The translations under genes and the position numbers were made by a program. 49,661 nucleotides of DNA, from assembly GCA_005791575.1 (NCBI GenBank), contig SXWA01000266.1, forward strand, positions 1 to 49,661, given 5' to 3'. This document shows positions 36,822 through 47,540 of the stretch, one piece after another (position 1 is the stretch's first letter; each line of letters opens with the position of its first letter). The DNA comes from Planctomycetaceae bacterium. Lineage in GTDB: Bacteria > Planctomycetota > Planctomycetia > Pirellulales > UBA1268. The notes beneath the pieces are model-generated. The model was not told where the DNA came from. It saw nothing but the letters and a program-made list of their open reading frames with translations, and made no database searches.

Positions 36822-38840
36822 TCAGAGCCGCTTGAGGTCGCGCTTCGGCTTCGGCGGAGCGAGCTTTCGCTTCTTGTCGTCACTCGGGGCGGTGGGATTG
36901 TTGTTCCCGTTGCCGTCCTGCATCTTCGGATCGTTGACACCGGTGTGTGATTCCGTCCACCGGTATCCGAGCGGGATCCTCAGTTCCTCCCCGGCCACCA
37001 GGGCCCACGGCGTGCCGTCGTGCTCGACCACGACCCGCTCGAGCAGCTCCCGTGCCTGCTTGGCGAGCTTCTCCGTCTGCGAGCCGACGGTGACCTCGTC
37101 GCTGGGCTCGAGCGTCCAGGTGTCGCTGGTCTGGTTCTTGAATTTCATCCCCAGCTTGGCCTGGGCCAGCATCTGGTTGTAGGCATCGGTCCGCACCTTT
37201 CCGGCCAGGACCCGGCCGAGCGCCAGGTCGAACGCCGCCTGCCAGCGCCGCTCACTGATCTTCGCCCGATCGGGCAGGCCGGCGGAGAGCTTGCCGTAGA
37301 GTTCATCGAGCCGCGGGGCGGTGATCGCGGCGGTCCGCTGGGCCTCGGTGAGCAGCTGGGCGAGGGTGCCTTCGTCCTGCCGTGGAAACACCATCCGCGG
37401 GGCGGCCATCGGGTCGATCTGCGACGACCGGGCGGCCTCCACGAGTGCCTGCTTGGCCCGGTTGTTCTCGATGTCGTGCTGCTGCTTGGCGACCGAACGG
37501 TAGTCGGGCTGGTAGGCGAGCATCACCTGGGGGTCGAAGAAATACCGGAGTTGTGCCTGCATCGCCGGCGTCATCGCGTTGGTGACCCGGCCGCGTTCAC
37601 CGCTGTTGCCATGGACACGGAAATAGATGCCGCCCGTGTCGGCACAGAGCTTCGACAGACGGAACGGGCCGAAGCCGGAATCGATCGCCTCGTCGGCGAG
37701 ACGGTCGGAGCGGATGTGGATCACTTCGGGAACCAGCGTTTCGGGGCCCTGCTCGATCACGGCCCACTGCTCCCCCTGGTCGTACTGGGGGTCGAACTCG
37801 ACGTACTTCATCCGCACCTCGCGGATCCCGAACGGCGCCGGCACCCCGACCACGTAGACCGGAATGCCCAGCGTGAGGCACTCCTTGGTCGCCTGATCGG
37901 CCATGTCGACGTCGTTGCCCACCTCGTCAGTGAACACCACGATCATCACGTTGCGCTTCGGCGCCGACGTGCGGAAGATCCGCGCGGCCTCGGCCGCGGA
38001 GCGGATCGCCCGGAAGGTCATCTCGACCCCCGAATCGTCGACGGGAACGGAGTTGATCGCCTCGATCACCTCGGCCACCTCGGTGGTCGGCTTGGGGGTC
38101 AGCAAGGTGACGTCCTTGCCGAAGGCGACGACGAGATTGGAGAGATCAGGCCGGTTGCGCCGCGAACGATTCGCCCCCAATTCGTGGAACACCCGATCGA
38201 GGCGGGCGGCGATCTCCTTGCGCTGGGCCGAGAGGCTCACTGACCGGTCGAAGACCCAGCACACGACCGTCGCACGCTGGTCGAGCGAGGCGGCAATCTC
38301 GGCTGTCAACCGGTCGACCGCGCCGGTGGCCCCGGTGGTGGACACACCGACGGCACCGCGGACGACGATCCGTTCGTCGAACGCCTGGGCCGTCGGAAGG
38401 GCGTCGAGCGGCTCGAGTTGCACGTCTCCGAGCGGATCGGTCTCGGTCACCGGGGTCACCGACACATCGGCGAGCACCGGTGCCAGCGCCTGCGCCACCC
38501 CATCGGACCGGTCCGTGCCCGCACCGGTCGCCTCCGGCGGATTCTCGGCGACAACCATCTCCTGCGGCTCGAGGGGCACATCCTCGTCGACCACGGCCGG
38601 CGACTCGATCACCGTCACGGTCCGGGCCGGGATCGGTGGATCGATGACCACGAGCCCGAGCGCCAGAAGCACGATCACGTGCACCAGCAGGCTCGTCAGC
38701 AGCGCCGGCATGTCGCTGGCATGGACGGCCCAAGCCGTTGGCAGGCCCGCCGGCACCGGCATCGCCGACGCGGAATTGGCAGCCAACGGGCGGCGGATGG
38801 CTTCGGTCGACACGGCGGAGGCACCTCTCCAGGAAATCAT
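36822..38840 (-). CDS. VWA-domain protein with N-terminal TM
   Basis: VVCWVFDRSVSLSAQRKEIAARL (MIDAS-like DRSVS), MIVVFTDEVGNDVD; TM LLTSLLVHVIVLLALGLVV. Confidence 0.8.
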   Translation of the reverse strand: MISWRGASAVSTEAIRRPLAANSASAMPVPAGLPTAWAVHASDMPALLTSLLVHVIVLLALGLVVIDPPIPARTVTVIESPAVVDEDVPLEPQEMVVAENPPEATGAGTDRSDGVAQALAPVLADVSVTPVTETDPLGDVQLEPLDALPTAQAFDERIVVRGAVGVSTTGATGAVDRLTAEIAASLDQRATVVCWVFDRSVSLSAQRKEIAARLDRVFHELGANRSRRNRPDLSNLVVAFGKDVTLLTPKPTTEVAEVIEAINSVPVDDSGVEMTFRAIRSAAEAARIFRTSAPKRNVMIVVFTDEVGNDVDMADQATKECLTLGIPVYVVGVPAPFGIREVRMKYVEFDPQYDQGEQWAVIEQGPETLVPEVIHIRSDRLADEAIDSGFGPFRLSKLCADTGGIYFRVHGNSGERGRVTNAMTPAMQAQLRYFFDPQVMLAYQPDYRSVAKQQHDIENNRAKQALVEAARSSQIDPMAAPRMVFPRQDEGTLAQLLTEAQRTAAITAPRLDELYGKLSAGLPDRAKISERRWQAAFDLALGRVLAGKVRTDAYNQMLAQAKLGMKFKNQTSDTWTLEPSDEVTVGSQTEKLAKQARELLERVVVEHDGTPWALVAGEELRIPLGYRWTESHTGVNDPKMQDGNGNNNPTAPSDDKKRKLAPPKPKRDLKRL

Positions 38841-39036
38841 AGTCTATTGATCGGCTCTTGCACGACCGGAGCCCAAGCAGGACATTGAGTCGAGGTGGGG
38901 GTGTGCTGCGGTTCCCGCACCTTGTTTTCCGGCCAGATCGGGAAGTCGGCGCGCACGTGTCGGCGGTTTTCCGGGCGGTGTCGACAGGGACAGATCGTTC
39001 CTGCCATCCCGGACGGTCGGGCCGGATTCCCCTGAC

Positions 39037-39090
39037 GGCATCCCCTGTCAGCACGGCTTCCCCTGTCAGCACGGCATCCCTTTCAGCATT
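39037..39090 (+). repeat. 18-bp tandem repeat x3 (GGCATCCCCTGTCAGCAC)
   Basis: Two near-identical copies plus one degenerate copy, upstream of the ATG at 39122. Confidence 0.9.
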
Positions 39091-39121
39091 GTCTCCCTTC
39101 TCCCGAGTCGCGGGTCGCACG

Positions 39122-40237
39122 ATGGATACTCTGCGGTCTTCAAGTCGTCTGGTCGCCCGGTCGTTCACCGGGATCGTGCCTCTGTTCCGCTCCGCGGTGA
39201 CCGACTCGCGCTCCGGAGCAGCCGCGCTCGTCCTCTGGACGGCGATCGCCGGCGGTGGCCGCGCACAACCGCCTGCCCCACCGACCACCGCGGCCCAGCC
39301 GCCCCGACCGCCGGTGGCCGTGCCCGCCGCGGAGTCGATGGAGCTGCAGACCTCCGACGGAGTCCAGTTGACCGTCTGGTTCTACCGCTGCCCGCAGGAC
39401 GACCCCGGTCGTGCCGGCGCCGCCCCGGCCGGTCCCCCCCGGCTTCGTTCCGCCACCAAGACCACGGTGATCCTCCTCCACGATCTCGGCGGCTCGCACA
39501 AGTCCGTCGAACCGCTGGCCCTCGGTCTGCAGCGGAGCGGATGCCACGTGCTCGTGCCCGATCTGCGTGGCCACGGCGCGAGCACGACACGCGTCGATGC
39601 CGCCGGCCGGAGTGACGAGATCGATGCCAAACTGTTCAAACGCGCCGACCTGGAAGCGATCGCCGCCTCGGCGGGGGGTACAGTCCGTGATCAAGGCACG
39701 GCGCGCGGCGACATCGAGGCGATCCGTGCATTCCTCCATGGAAATACCGAGGCGGGCGGTCCAGGACTGGGCCGGTTGGTGGTGGCCGGAGTCGGGACCG
39801 GCGCGACCCTCGCCGCACTGTGGACGGCCGCCGATGCCTCATGGCCACCGATCGCCACCGGGCCCCAGGGTCGCCAGGTCCAAGCGCTGGTCCTCGTCAG
39901 CCCGGCATGGACGCCGCGCGGCCTGCAGATCCTGCCCGCCTTGGGTCAGGAAGTCGTGAAACGCGATCTGCCCATCCTCGTGGTCGCCGGTCGTGGTGAT
40001 CGCGAGGCGATCCGCGTGTTCGATCAACTCAAACGGAACCGCCCGCAGGAGTGGTTCGAACAACGGGCCGGGCAGAAACCGACGCAGGCTCCGAAGCTGG
40101 AGAAGGCCGCCGACGCGACGGCCGTGCTGCTCCAGCTCGACACCGAGGATTCGGGCGAGAAGTTGCTCGCGGGCCGGACGAATCCGACGGAGATGGTCCG
40201 CGGCGTCCTCGGCGCCGTGCTCCCCACTGAACGCTAG
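39122..40237 (+). CDS. Alpha/beta hydrolase-fold protein (secreted)
   Basis: VILLHDLGGSHKSVEPLALGLQRSGCHVLVPDLRGHGAS; VVAGVGTGATLA; ILVVAGRGD. Confidence 0.8.
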   Translation: MDTLRSSSRLVARSFTGIVPLFRSAVTDSRSGAAALVLWTAIAGGGRAQPPAPPTTAAQPPRPPVAVPAAESMELQTSDGVQLTVWFYRCPQDDPGRAGAAPAGPPRLRSATKTTVILLHDLGGSHKSVEPLALGLQRSGCHVLVPDLRGHGASTTRVDAAGRSDEIDAKLFKRADLEAIAASAGGTVRDQGTARGDIEAIRAFLHGNTEAGGPGLGRLVVAGVGTGATLAALWTAADASWPPIATGPQGRQVQALVLVSPAWTPRGLQILPALGQEVVKRDLPILVVAGRGDREAIRVFDQLKRNRPQEWFEQRAGQKPTQAPKLEKAADATAVLLQLDTEDSGEKLLAGRTNPTEMVRGVLGAVLPTER

Positions 40238-40316
40238 CAGGCTGTGGACACACAGCCTGCTGCACCTCAGGGATGAGGTGCCGGGAGCGCAGCTCCCGTG
40301 AAACGCGCAGCGTTTC
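40238..40316 (+). repeat. Four-hairpin dispersed element, copy 2
   Basis: CAGGCTGTG-GACA-CACAGCCTG; GCACCTCA-GGGA-TGAGGTGC; CGGGAGC-GCA-GCTCCCG; GAAACGC-GCA-GCGTTTC. Confidence 0.97.
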
Positions 40317-40322
40317 CCATCG

Positions 40323-41150
40323 TCAGGGGAGCCGCAGCTCGGTGCCCTGGGTGAGCAGCGCGGGCGAGCGGACCACGTCGCGGTTTGCCTCGAAGAGCAT
40401 CCCGGCGTACCGCGGATCACCATAGAACCGCCCGGCCAGAGACTCAAACGACTCGCCCGGCCCGACCACGACCCGGGCGGGGCGCTGCGGCGGGGCGATC
40501 ACCGGCGCTGCGGCCACGGCCTCACCCTGAGGATTCCAGGAGGGAGGGACCCGCAACGGCACTCCGACCGGCAGCAGGGCCGGGTCGGTGATCCGATCAC
40601 GATTGACCGCGAGGATCGCCGCCGCGGCCCCGGGATGCCCGTAGACGCGCAGCGCGATCCTCGTCAGATCGTCTCCATCGCGGATCACGTCGCTCGACAC
40701 CGCCGCCGGCCATTCACGCGCCGCGGGCGGTGCCGGCCCGCCTGCTCCCGCCACCGGCATCAAGGCCGATCCGGGTGGCGGCGGTGCCGCGTCGAGCAAC
40801 GGAGGAGGCGGCAGCGCCAGCGTCGATCGATAGGCCAGGTCCAGTGGTGGCGGCCCGGGCCATGCTCCGGCGGCCGCCTGGGGAAGCGGCGTGGGGGGCG
40901 GCAGGACGGGCGCGACCTCAGCCGGTGCGGGCGGCGGCGGCGGAGTCGGCACGTCGACCGGCCCCTGCGGATCGGGAATGGCGTGGTTCGCCACCGTCGG
41001 GGGCGCGGCGGCCGCGTTGCCACCGGTCATCGCAAGCATCGGCGGCTGCCGGTCGAGGAACTCCCTGATGCGCGGCGCCGCGACCGCCGTTCCGGCGGTC
41101 ACGAGAGCGACCCCCACCACGAAGCGGAGACCTCGGAACATTCCCCCCAT
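40323..41150 (-). CDS. LysM-domain protein (two LysM repeats)
   Basis: VIRDGDDLTRIALRVYGHPGAAAAILAVNRDRITDPALLPVGVPLRVP and VVVGPGESFESLAGRFYGDPRYAGMLFEANRDVVRSPALLTQGTELRLP. Confidence 0.9.
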   Translation of the reverse strand: MGGMFRGLRFVVGVALVTAGTAVAAPRIREFLDRQPPMLAMTGGNAAAAPPTVANHAIPDPQGPVDVPTPPPPPAPAEVAPVLPPPTPLPQAAAGAWPGPPPLDLAYRSTLALPPPPLLDAAPPPPGSALMPVAGAGGPAPPAAREWPAAVSSDVIRDGDDLTRIALRVYGHPGAAAAILAVNRDRITDPALLPVGVPLRVPPSWNPQGEAVAAAPVIAPPQRPARVVVGPGESFESLAGRFYGDPRYAGMLFEANRDVVRSPALLTQGTELRLP

Positions 41151-41307
41151 GTCGTCCCCCGGGCGGCAGCCGGTGCGGCCCCGGGCCGTCCGCGGCGCGT
41201 GATGCGCCCGGGCCACCGGCACGGAGCCGTTCAACTATGCCCGCGCCCGGAGAAGGATGAGGGCCCCGCCGCGAAAACGTCCGCCCCGTTCGGCGCCCGG
41301 GAGCGAA

Positions 41308-44300
41308 TCAGCCGGCCCGGGCCACCGTCCGCATACCGGCGGGGCTGGGGGACGCCCCGAACCGCTCCTGCAGCCAGAGCACGATCGGCGAGGCGATGTA
41401 CACCGTGCTGTAGGTACCGGTGATGATGCCGACGAGCATCGTGAACGCGAACGCATGGATCCCCTGCCCACCGAAGAGGTAGAGGATCAGCGTCGCCACG
41501 AGGACCGTACCGGAGGTGAGGATCGTGCGGCTGAGGGTCTGATTGACGGCCTTGTCGACCATGGCGGCGGAGACGAATTGCTGCTTGCCGCGGAGTTCCC
41601 GGATCCGGTCGAAGATCACGATCGTGTCGTTGATCGAGAAACCGACGATCGTCAGCAGGGCCGCGACCACGTCGAGGCTGATCTTGAAGTCGTCCACCAG
41701 GGCCCAGCCGAGAAACGGCGACACGAACCGGCTGATCGCCAGGCAGCCGATCGCCACCAGCACGTCGTGGGCGAGCGCCACGACGGCCGCGACACCGAAG
41801 GCCACGTTCTGGAACCTTAGCCAGACGTAGAGCACGATCATCAGGAGGCTCGCCAGCAGGGCATAGACGGCGGTGACCTTCGTGTTGCCGGCGACCTTGC
41901 CGCCGATGCTGTTGGCGGAGAGATACACCGGGGTGTCGGCGAGTTTGCCCGCCACACGGTCGAGCACCTTGCGGGTGGTATCGGCGTCGAGGCCGGTGTC
42001 GAGCGTCCAGGCGCTGGCGGGCTTGGTGCGGCTCGTCAGGCCGGGCGACTCCAGCGTGAACGCGGCACCCGCCGACCCTTCGGCCGCCAGTGCATCCTCG
42101 AGCGTCGCCTCGAGGGTCGGCTGGTTGATCCGTTCGGGGAACGTGAGCGGCACGGTGGTGGGGAGCGCGGCCGCTGTACCGTCGGCGGCCGGCGGCCGGC
42201 TGCCGATCTGCCCGTACTGCATCGAATAGGTGGCCAGACGCCCTGGGAAGACGTCGCGGAGCGTCTTCTCCACCTCCCCCTCCCCCTCGCCGGCACTACG
42301 GAGCGAGGTGTCGATCTTGTAGCGGCTGCCCGGCGCGATGTCGGCACCGCTGATGGCGCTGACGGCGACGTCGGGGAGCGCCGACACCTTCTGCCGGACC
42401 GATGCCACGTCGAGCTCCTGGCCCGGCTTGAACGCCACCTGCACGCTCGTGCCGCCGGTGAAGTCGATGTCGAATAACCCCTGACCACGCTGCCAGGCAG
42501 CCAGCAACCCGAGCAGGATGAAGGCCGCCGAGCCGATGACCGCCGGCCGCATCCAGGCGACGAACGGGAAGTTCGTCTCGCCGAACACCCGGGCCATCGA
42601 GAGCCGCTTGATCCACCGGCAGCGTTCCGCCAGATCGAACATCACCCGGGCACAGAACACGGCGGTGAAGAGGTTGAGCGTCAGGCCGAGGATCAGCGTG
42701 ACCGCGAATCCCTTGAGCTGGTCGGTGCCGATGGCAAACAGCACCAGGCCGGTGATCAGCGTGGTGAGATTGGAATCGACGATCGTCGAGAAGGCGCGCT
42801 GGAACCCGTTGCGGATCGCCGTCCGCAACGAGGCGCCGCGCTCCTGTTCCTCGCGCATCCGCTCGTAGATGAGCACGTTGGCATCGACCGCCATGCCCAC
42901 CGAGAGCACGAGGCCGGCCAACCCGGCGAGCGTGAACGCGGCCTTGATCGAGATCATCACCGCGACGACCAAGAGGATGTTGAGGAGCACCGCCAGGTCC
43001 GCCACGAGGCCGGCGAACCGGTAGTAGACGAGCATGAACAGCAGCACCAGCGCCGTCGCCACGATCATCGCCCAGGCACCGGAGCGGATCGTATCGGCAC
43101 CGAGCTGGGGGCTGATCTTCTGCTCACTGATCGGCTCACTCACCAGAGCCGCCGGCAGGCTGCCGGCGTTGAGAATGCCGACGAGGAAGTCGATGTCCGA
43201 CTTCTTGAAGTCGCCGGTGATCTGACCGTTGCCGCTGATCGCCTCGCGGATCCGCGGCGCCGACAGGAGGACGTCGTCGAGCACGATGCCCAACCGCCTC
43301 TCGAGGCCGTTGGCCGGATCGGGCAGGTTGTTGCCGGTGAGGGCGCCGAAGAGGGTGGAACCGGCGGTGTTGAAGGCGAAATTGACGCAGGGCTGGAGGC
43401 TCTGATCGAGGCTCGACATCGCCCGCACGAGATAGCCGCCGTTGACGTTGAACGTGTCGAGTACCACGAGCACCTCGGTGGTGCCGTCGGGCCCGGGGCG
43501 GGTGACGAGCCCCTGCGGGTCGAGCTGCGCGGTGTCGAGGCGGATCCAGCGACCGACCTGCCCGCCGCTGCCGTTGATCACGGTCGTTCCCGGTGTGCGC
43601 GACCGCTCGATCACGTCGGCGTGCTTGGAATCGAATTCGTTGGCTGTGATCCGGAACTCGAGCACGCCAGCGCTCGAAACGATCCGCTTGATGAGATCGA
43701 CCTCCGCCTGGTCGACCTCGGGCACGATCACCTCGATCTGGTCGAGACCGAAGCGCCGGACCGTGACCTCCTTCTGTCCGCCCGGATTGACACGGCGGCT
43801 GACGGCAGCGACGAGCTTGTCCATGTCGATCGGATCGGTCTGCCCACGGACCTCGAAGAGGAGCTCATCCCCTGCCCCGCGGCCCGAGACGGGCACGAGG
43901 CTGGTGTCGCCGAGGTCGAGCCCCCCGATCTCCTCCACCAGCGTCTGACGGGCCGCCGCATCGGTCGTCCCGGGGCGCACCGCGATCCGGCCGTTGGCCG
44001 TGCGGGTCACACTCGCCCCCTCCCGACGGGCCACGAGTTGCTGGACGCGGCCGACGCACTCGTCAACCCGGTCGGCCACCTGCTTCGACCGGTCGATCTC
44101 GTAGACGAGGATCACCCCCCCTTTAAGATCGATTCCGAGGCGCGGTGGCCACCCGAGGGCCACGACCACCGCGCCGGCGGCGGCCGCGACCAGCACCGCA
44201 GCCAGGCGCGCCCACATGTCGCCGACCCGCAGCTGCTTCGCGAGCACCCAGGAGATGAACGTCGGCACGGCCACGGTGGCAATGGTCAACAGCCAACTGA

Positions 44301-44388
44301 ACCAACTCTCGCGCCACCATTCCACCGCGGGCCCGGCGGCCCCTGCGGCCTGAGCGATGCTGGAGACGACGGCCAGGAGCGTGTGCAT
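41308..44388 (-). CDS. secDF: Protein translocase SecDF fusion
   Basis: LGIDLKGGVILVYEID, AFTLAGLAGLVLSVGMAVDANVLIYERMREE, DFTGGTSVQVAF, GFSINDTIVIFDRIREL. Confidence 0.96.
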   Translation of the reverse strand: MHTLLAVVSSIAQAAGAAGPAVEWWRESWFSWLLTIATVAVPTFISWVLAKQLRVGDMWARLAAVLVAAAAGAVVVALGWPPRLGIDLKGGVILVYEIDRSKQVADRVDECVGRVQQLVARREGASVTRTANGRIAVRPGTTDAAARQTLVEEIGGLDLGDTSLVPVSGRGAGDELLFEVRGQTDPIDMDKLVAAVSRRVNPGGQKEVTVRRFGLDQIEVIVPEVDQAEVDLIKRIVSSAGVLEFRITANEFDSKHADVIERSRTPGTTVINGSGGQVGRWIRLDTAQLDPQGLVTRPGPDGTTEVLVVLDTFNVNGGYLVRAMSSLDQSLQPCVNFAFNTAGSTLFGALTGNNLPDPANGLERRLGIVLDDVLLSAPRIREAISGNGQITGDFKKSDIDFLVGILNAGSLPAALVSEPISEQKISPQLGADTIRSGAWAMIVATALVLLFMLVYYRFAGLVADLAVLLNILLVVAVMISIKAAFTLAGLAGLVLSVGMAVDANVLIYERMREEQERGASLRTAIRNGFQRAFSTIVDSNLTTLITGLVLFAIGTDQLKGFAVTLILGLTLNLFTAVFCARVMFDLAERCRWIKRLSMARVFGETNFPFVAWMRPAVIGSAAFILLGLLAAWQRGQGLFDIDFTGGTSVQVAFKPGQELDVASVRQKVSALPDVAVSAISGADIAPGSRYKIDTSLRSAGEGEGEVEKTLRDVFPGRLATYSMQYGQIGSRPPAADGTAAALPTTVPLTFPERINQPTLEATLEDALAAEGSAGAAFTLESPGLTSRTKPASAWTLDTGLDADTTRKVLDRVAGKLADTPVYLSANSIGGKVAGNTKVTAVYALLASLLMIVLYVWLRFQNVAFGVAAVVALAHDVLVAIGCLAISRFVSPFLGWALVDDFKISLDVVAALLTIVGFSINDTIVIFDRIRELRGKQQFVSAAMVDKAVNQTLSRTILTSGTVLVATLILYLFGGQGIHAFAFTMLVGIITGTYSTVYIASPIVLWLQERFGASPSPAGMRTVARAG

Positions 44389-44436
44389 GGAAGTGGTTCC
44401 GATGGAGCGGCTGCGGCGACCGGCTGGCGCGGGGTG

Positions 44437-44832
44437 TCAATCTCCCGACGGCGCCCCGGCTTCCGTGGTGGGGTCGAGCACCCGGGCGATGCTCGACAGC
44501 GTGACCATGATCTTCACCGACCCGGTGTCGTCGATCTTCAGCGACACGCGTTGCCCGTCGCGATCGACATTGGCCACGGTGCCGTACATTCCCGCGGTGG
44601 TGAGCACGCGGTCGTTCTTCTTCAGGCCCGCGAGAAGCTGATCCTGTTTGCGTTGGCGCTCACGCTCCGGCCGCAGCACCATGAACCAGCCGAGGAGGAG
44701 GATGAGCGGCAGCGTCACCCAGGGAAACATCTGCTCGGCGGCTCCACCGCCGCCTGCGGGCGGCCCGGCCACCTGGGCCAGCAGCATGGCCGGGGAGGGA
44801 ACGAACGGATTGGCGACGTGAAGTGGCGACAT
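44437..44832 (-). CDS. yajC: Preprotein translocase subunit YajC
   Basis: LPLILLLGWFMVLRPERERQRKQDQLLAGLKKNDRVLTTAGMYGTVANVD; located between tgt and secDF. Confidence 0.93.
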   Translation of the reverse strand: MSPLHVANPFVPSPAMLLAQVAGPPAGGGGAAEQMFPWVTLPLILLLGWFMVLRPERERQRKQDQLLAGLKKNDRVLTTAGMYGTVANVDRDGQRVSLKIDDTGSVKIMVTLSSIARVLDPTTEAGAPSGD

Positions 44833-44980
44833 GGGACTGGACCTGGTCAGGCATGGAGCCGGACCGGCCTGACGATGCGGACACGAGGAAAACCGCCCAA
44901 TGTAGTGGGCACCGCGAACTGTGGACAAGCCCGGCGTGTTCCGGGCTGGCACAACCGCTGGCGCCCCCTCCCACCCGGGG

Positions 44981-46105
44981 TCAGTCGCCGCCCGCGGTTG
45001 GTCCATCGAGGGTGGCGAGGAGCCGGTCGTGCTCCTCCCGGAACCGGTCCGCGAGGATCGCGGTTCGGAGCCGGGCCAGCAGACGCTGGTAGAAGGTGAG
45101 GTTGTGGATGGACAGGAGGATCGGCCCCAGCATCTCGCCGGCGATGAACAAATGCCTCAGGTAGCCACGTCCGTGGCGGCATGCCGGGCAGGGGCAGTCC
45201 GGTTCCAATGGGCGGTCGTCGCCGACGTACCGGGCATTGCGGAGCCGAACCTGGCCATGGGAGGTGAAGGCGAGTGAATTGCGGCCGCAGCGCGTGGGGA
45301 GGACGCAGTCGAACATGTCGATGCCCTCCGCGACGGCGGCGACGATGTCGGTCGGACGGCCCACCCCCATCAGGTATCGGGGGCGGTCCTCGGGGAGGTG
45401 GGGGACCGTCACCCGGAGCGCGGCGAGCATCGCCTCCGGCCCCTCCCCCACCGAGAGCCCTCCCACCGCATACCCCGGGAGGTCGAGCGCCCTGAGCCGC
45501 TCGGCGCTCTCCGCCCGGAGATCGGGCTCGAGCCCCCCCTGGACGATCCCGAACAACGCCTGGTCGGTGCGGCGGTGCGCCTCCCGGCAGCGTTCCGCCC
45601 AGGCGAGCGACCGGCGCATCGCGATCGCCACGTCACCCCGCGGTGCCGGCAGCGCCACGACATGGTCGAGCTGCATGGCGATGTCGGCACCGAGCCGCTC
45701 CTGGATCCGGACCGCGGCCTCGGGGGTGAGATCGATCACCGCGCCGTCGAGATGCGAGCGGAAGCGTGCCCCGGCATCGGTGACTTTCACCTGCTTCGCG
45801 AGGCTGAACACCTGGAAGCCGCCGCTGTCGGTGAGGGTGGGCCCGTCCCACCCCATGAAGCGGGCCAGCCCGCCGGCCGCCCCCACCACCTCCTCGCCCG
45901 GTCGGAGATGGAGATGGTAGGTATTGGCGAGGAGCATGCCGGCCCCCGTGCCGGCGACGCGCCCGATGTCCACACCCTTCACCGTCGCCGCCGTCCCGAC
46001 CGGCATGAACAGCGGCGTCGGAACCGGGCCGTGGGGTGTATCGAGGATCCCTGCCCGGGCACGGCCGCTGGTGGCATCGATGCGCAGGGTGACGGCGGCG
46101 GACAC
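44981..46105 (-). CDS. tgt: tRNA-guanine transglycosylase
   Basis: [64 protein letters not shown]-terminal zinc motif [16 protein letters not shown]. Confidence 0.96.
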   Translation of the reverse strand: MSAAVTLRIDATSGRARAGILDTPHGPVPTPLFMPVGTAATVKGVDIGRVAGTGAGMLLANTYHLHLRPGEEVVGAAGGLARFMGWDGPTLTDSGGFQVFSLAKQVKVTDAGARFRSHLDGAVIDLTPEAAVRIQERLGADIAMQLDHVVALPAPRGDVAIAMRRSLAWAERCREAHRRTDQALFGIVQGGLEPDLRAESAERLRALDLPGYAVGGLSVGEGPEAMLAALRVTVPHLPEDRPRYLMGVGRPTDIVAAVAEGIDMFDCVLPTRCGRNSLAFTSHGQVRLRNARYVGDDRPLEPDCPCPACRHGRGYLRHLFIAGEMLGPILLSIHNLTFYQRLLARLRTAILADRFREEHDRLLATLDGPTAGGD

Positions 46106-46114
46106 GGCAGCCCG

Positions 46115-47446
46115 TCAGCTCCCGCCCACCGTCGGCGCGAGCACAGGCTGCTTGCCGATCGCCAGGTAGGTGAATCCCCGTGCCCGCATGTCGGCGGATG
46201 AATAGAGGTTGCGGCCGTCGATGATCACGCAGTTCTTCATCCGCCGTGCCATGTCGTCGAAGTCGGGTCGCCGGAAGTCGCCCCATTCGGTCACGATCAC
46301 GAGGCACTCCGCGCCGTCGAGGGCTTCCATCGGGCCGGCGGCATACCGGATCCGATCTCCGTAGATCGCCTGCACGTTGGGCATCGCCTCGGGATCGAAC
46401 ACCGTGAGGCGGGCATCGGCGGCGAGGAGCCGCTCGATGAGGTCGATGGCGGGGGCGTCACGGACGTCGTCGGTGCGCGGCTTGAAGGCCAGCCCCCAGA
46501 TGGCGATGGGGCGCCCCGCGAGCCGACCGCCGAAATGCTGGGCGACCTTCTCGCCGAGCACCTGCTTCTGCGCGAGATTGGTGTCGTGCACGGCCGACAG
46601 GATCCGTGGCGGCACCCCCTTGTCGCGCGCCATCGAGGCGAGGGCCTGGACATCCTTGGGGAAGCAGCTCCCGCCGTAGCCCGCTCCCGGGAAGAGGAAG
46701 GCGAAACCGATCCGGCTGTCGTGGCCGATGCCGCGGCGGACGTCGTCGATGTCGGCCTCCATCCGCTCACAGAGGTTGGCGACCTCGTTGATGAAGCTGA
46801 TCTTCGTGGCCAGCAGCGCATTGGCGACGTACTTCGTCATCTCGGAACTTTCCGGCGACATCACCAGGAACGGATTCTCGGTCCGGAGGAACGGGGCATA
46901 GAGCGACCGGAGCCGCTCGCCGACATCCGCCGACCGCACCCCGACGACGACACGGTCGGGCTTCTGGAAGTCGTCGATCGCCGCCCCCTCCTTGAGGAAC
47001 TCGGGGTTGCTCGCCACCCGGCACTGCCGGCCGGTCCGTTCGAGGAGGCGGCGCTCGATACCCGCGCACGTGCCGACCGGCACGGTGCTCTTGGTCACCA
47101 CCACCGCATCGGGGTGGAGGTGCGGGGCGATCGAATCGACCACGCTCCACAGGGCGGAGAGATCGGCCGAGCCATCGGCCGCAGGCGGCGTGCCCACAGC
47201 GAGAAAGACGATCTCGGCGTTCGCCACGGCTGCGGCGGTGTCGGTCGTGAAGTGCAATCGGCCCGCCCGCGCATTGCGCGTGACGAGATCCTCGAGGCCC
47301 GGCTCGTAGATCGGGATCTCACCCCGCTTCAACCTGGCGACCTTGTCGGCATTGATGTCGATGCAGGTGACGGCGTTGCCGCTGTCGGCGAAGCAGGTGC
47401 CGGTGACGAGCCCCACGTACCCTGTGCCGACGACCGCGATCCTCAT
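46115..47446 (-). CDS. ugd: UDP-glucose 6-dehydrogenase
   Basis: [72 protein letters not shown]. Confidence 0.96.
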   Translation of the reverse strand: MRIAVVGTGYVGLVTGTCFADSGNAVTCIDINADKVARLKRGEIPIYEPGLEDLVTRNARAGRLHFTTDTAAAVANAEIVFLAVGTPPAADGSADLSALWSVVDSIAPHLHPDAVVVTKSTVPVGTCAGIERRLLERTGRQCRVASNPEFLKEGAAIDDFQKPDRVVVGVRSADVGERLRSLYAPFLRTENPFLVMSPESSEMTKYVANALLATKISFINEVANLCERMEADIDDVRRGIGHDSRIGFAFLFPGAGYGGSCFPKDVQALASMARDKGVPPRILSAVHDTNLAQKQVLGEKVAQHFGGRLAGRPIAIWGLAFKPRTDDVRDAPAIDLIERLLAADARLTVFDPEAMPNVQAIYGDRIRYAAGPMEALDGAECLVIVTEWGDFRRPDFDDMARRMKNCVIIDGRNLYSSADMRARGFTYLAIGKQPVLAPTVGGS

Positions 47447-47540
47447 GGTGTGTTCCTCGTGGCTGCAGTCGGGGACTGGTCACGCCATCGGCATGACCGG
47501 CCCATCAGAACAGTTTCTCCGCCCGGTCCCCAGCCCCGGG

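Noticed and set aside
44437-46105. tgt-yajC-secDF cluster as something unusual
   Set aside because: This is the common bacterial gene order, and SecD-SecF fusion is known.
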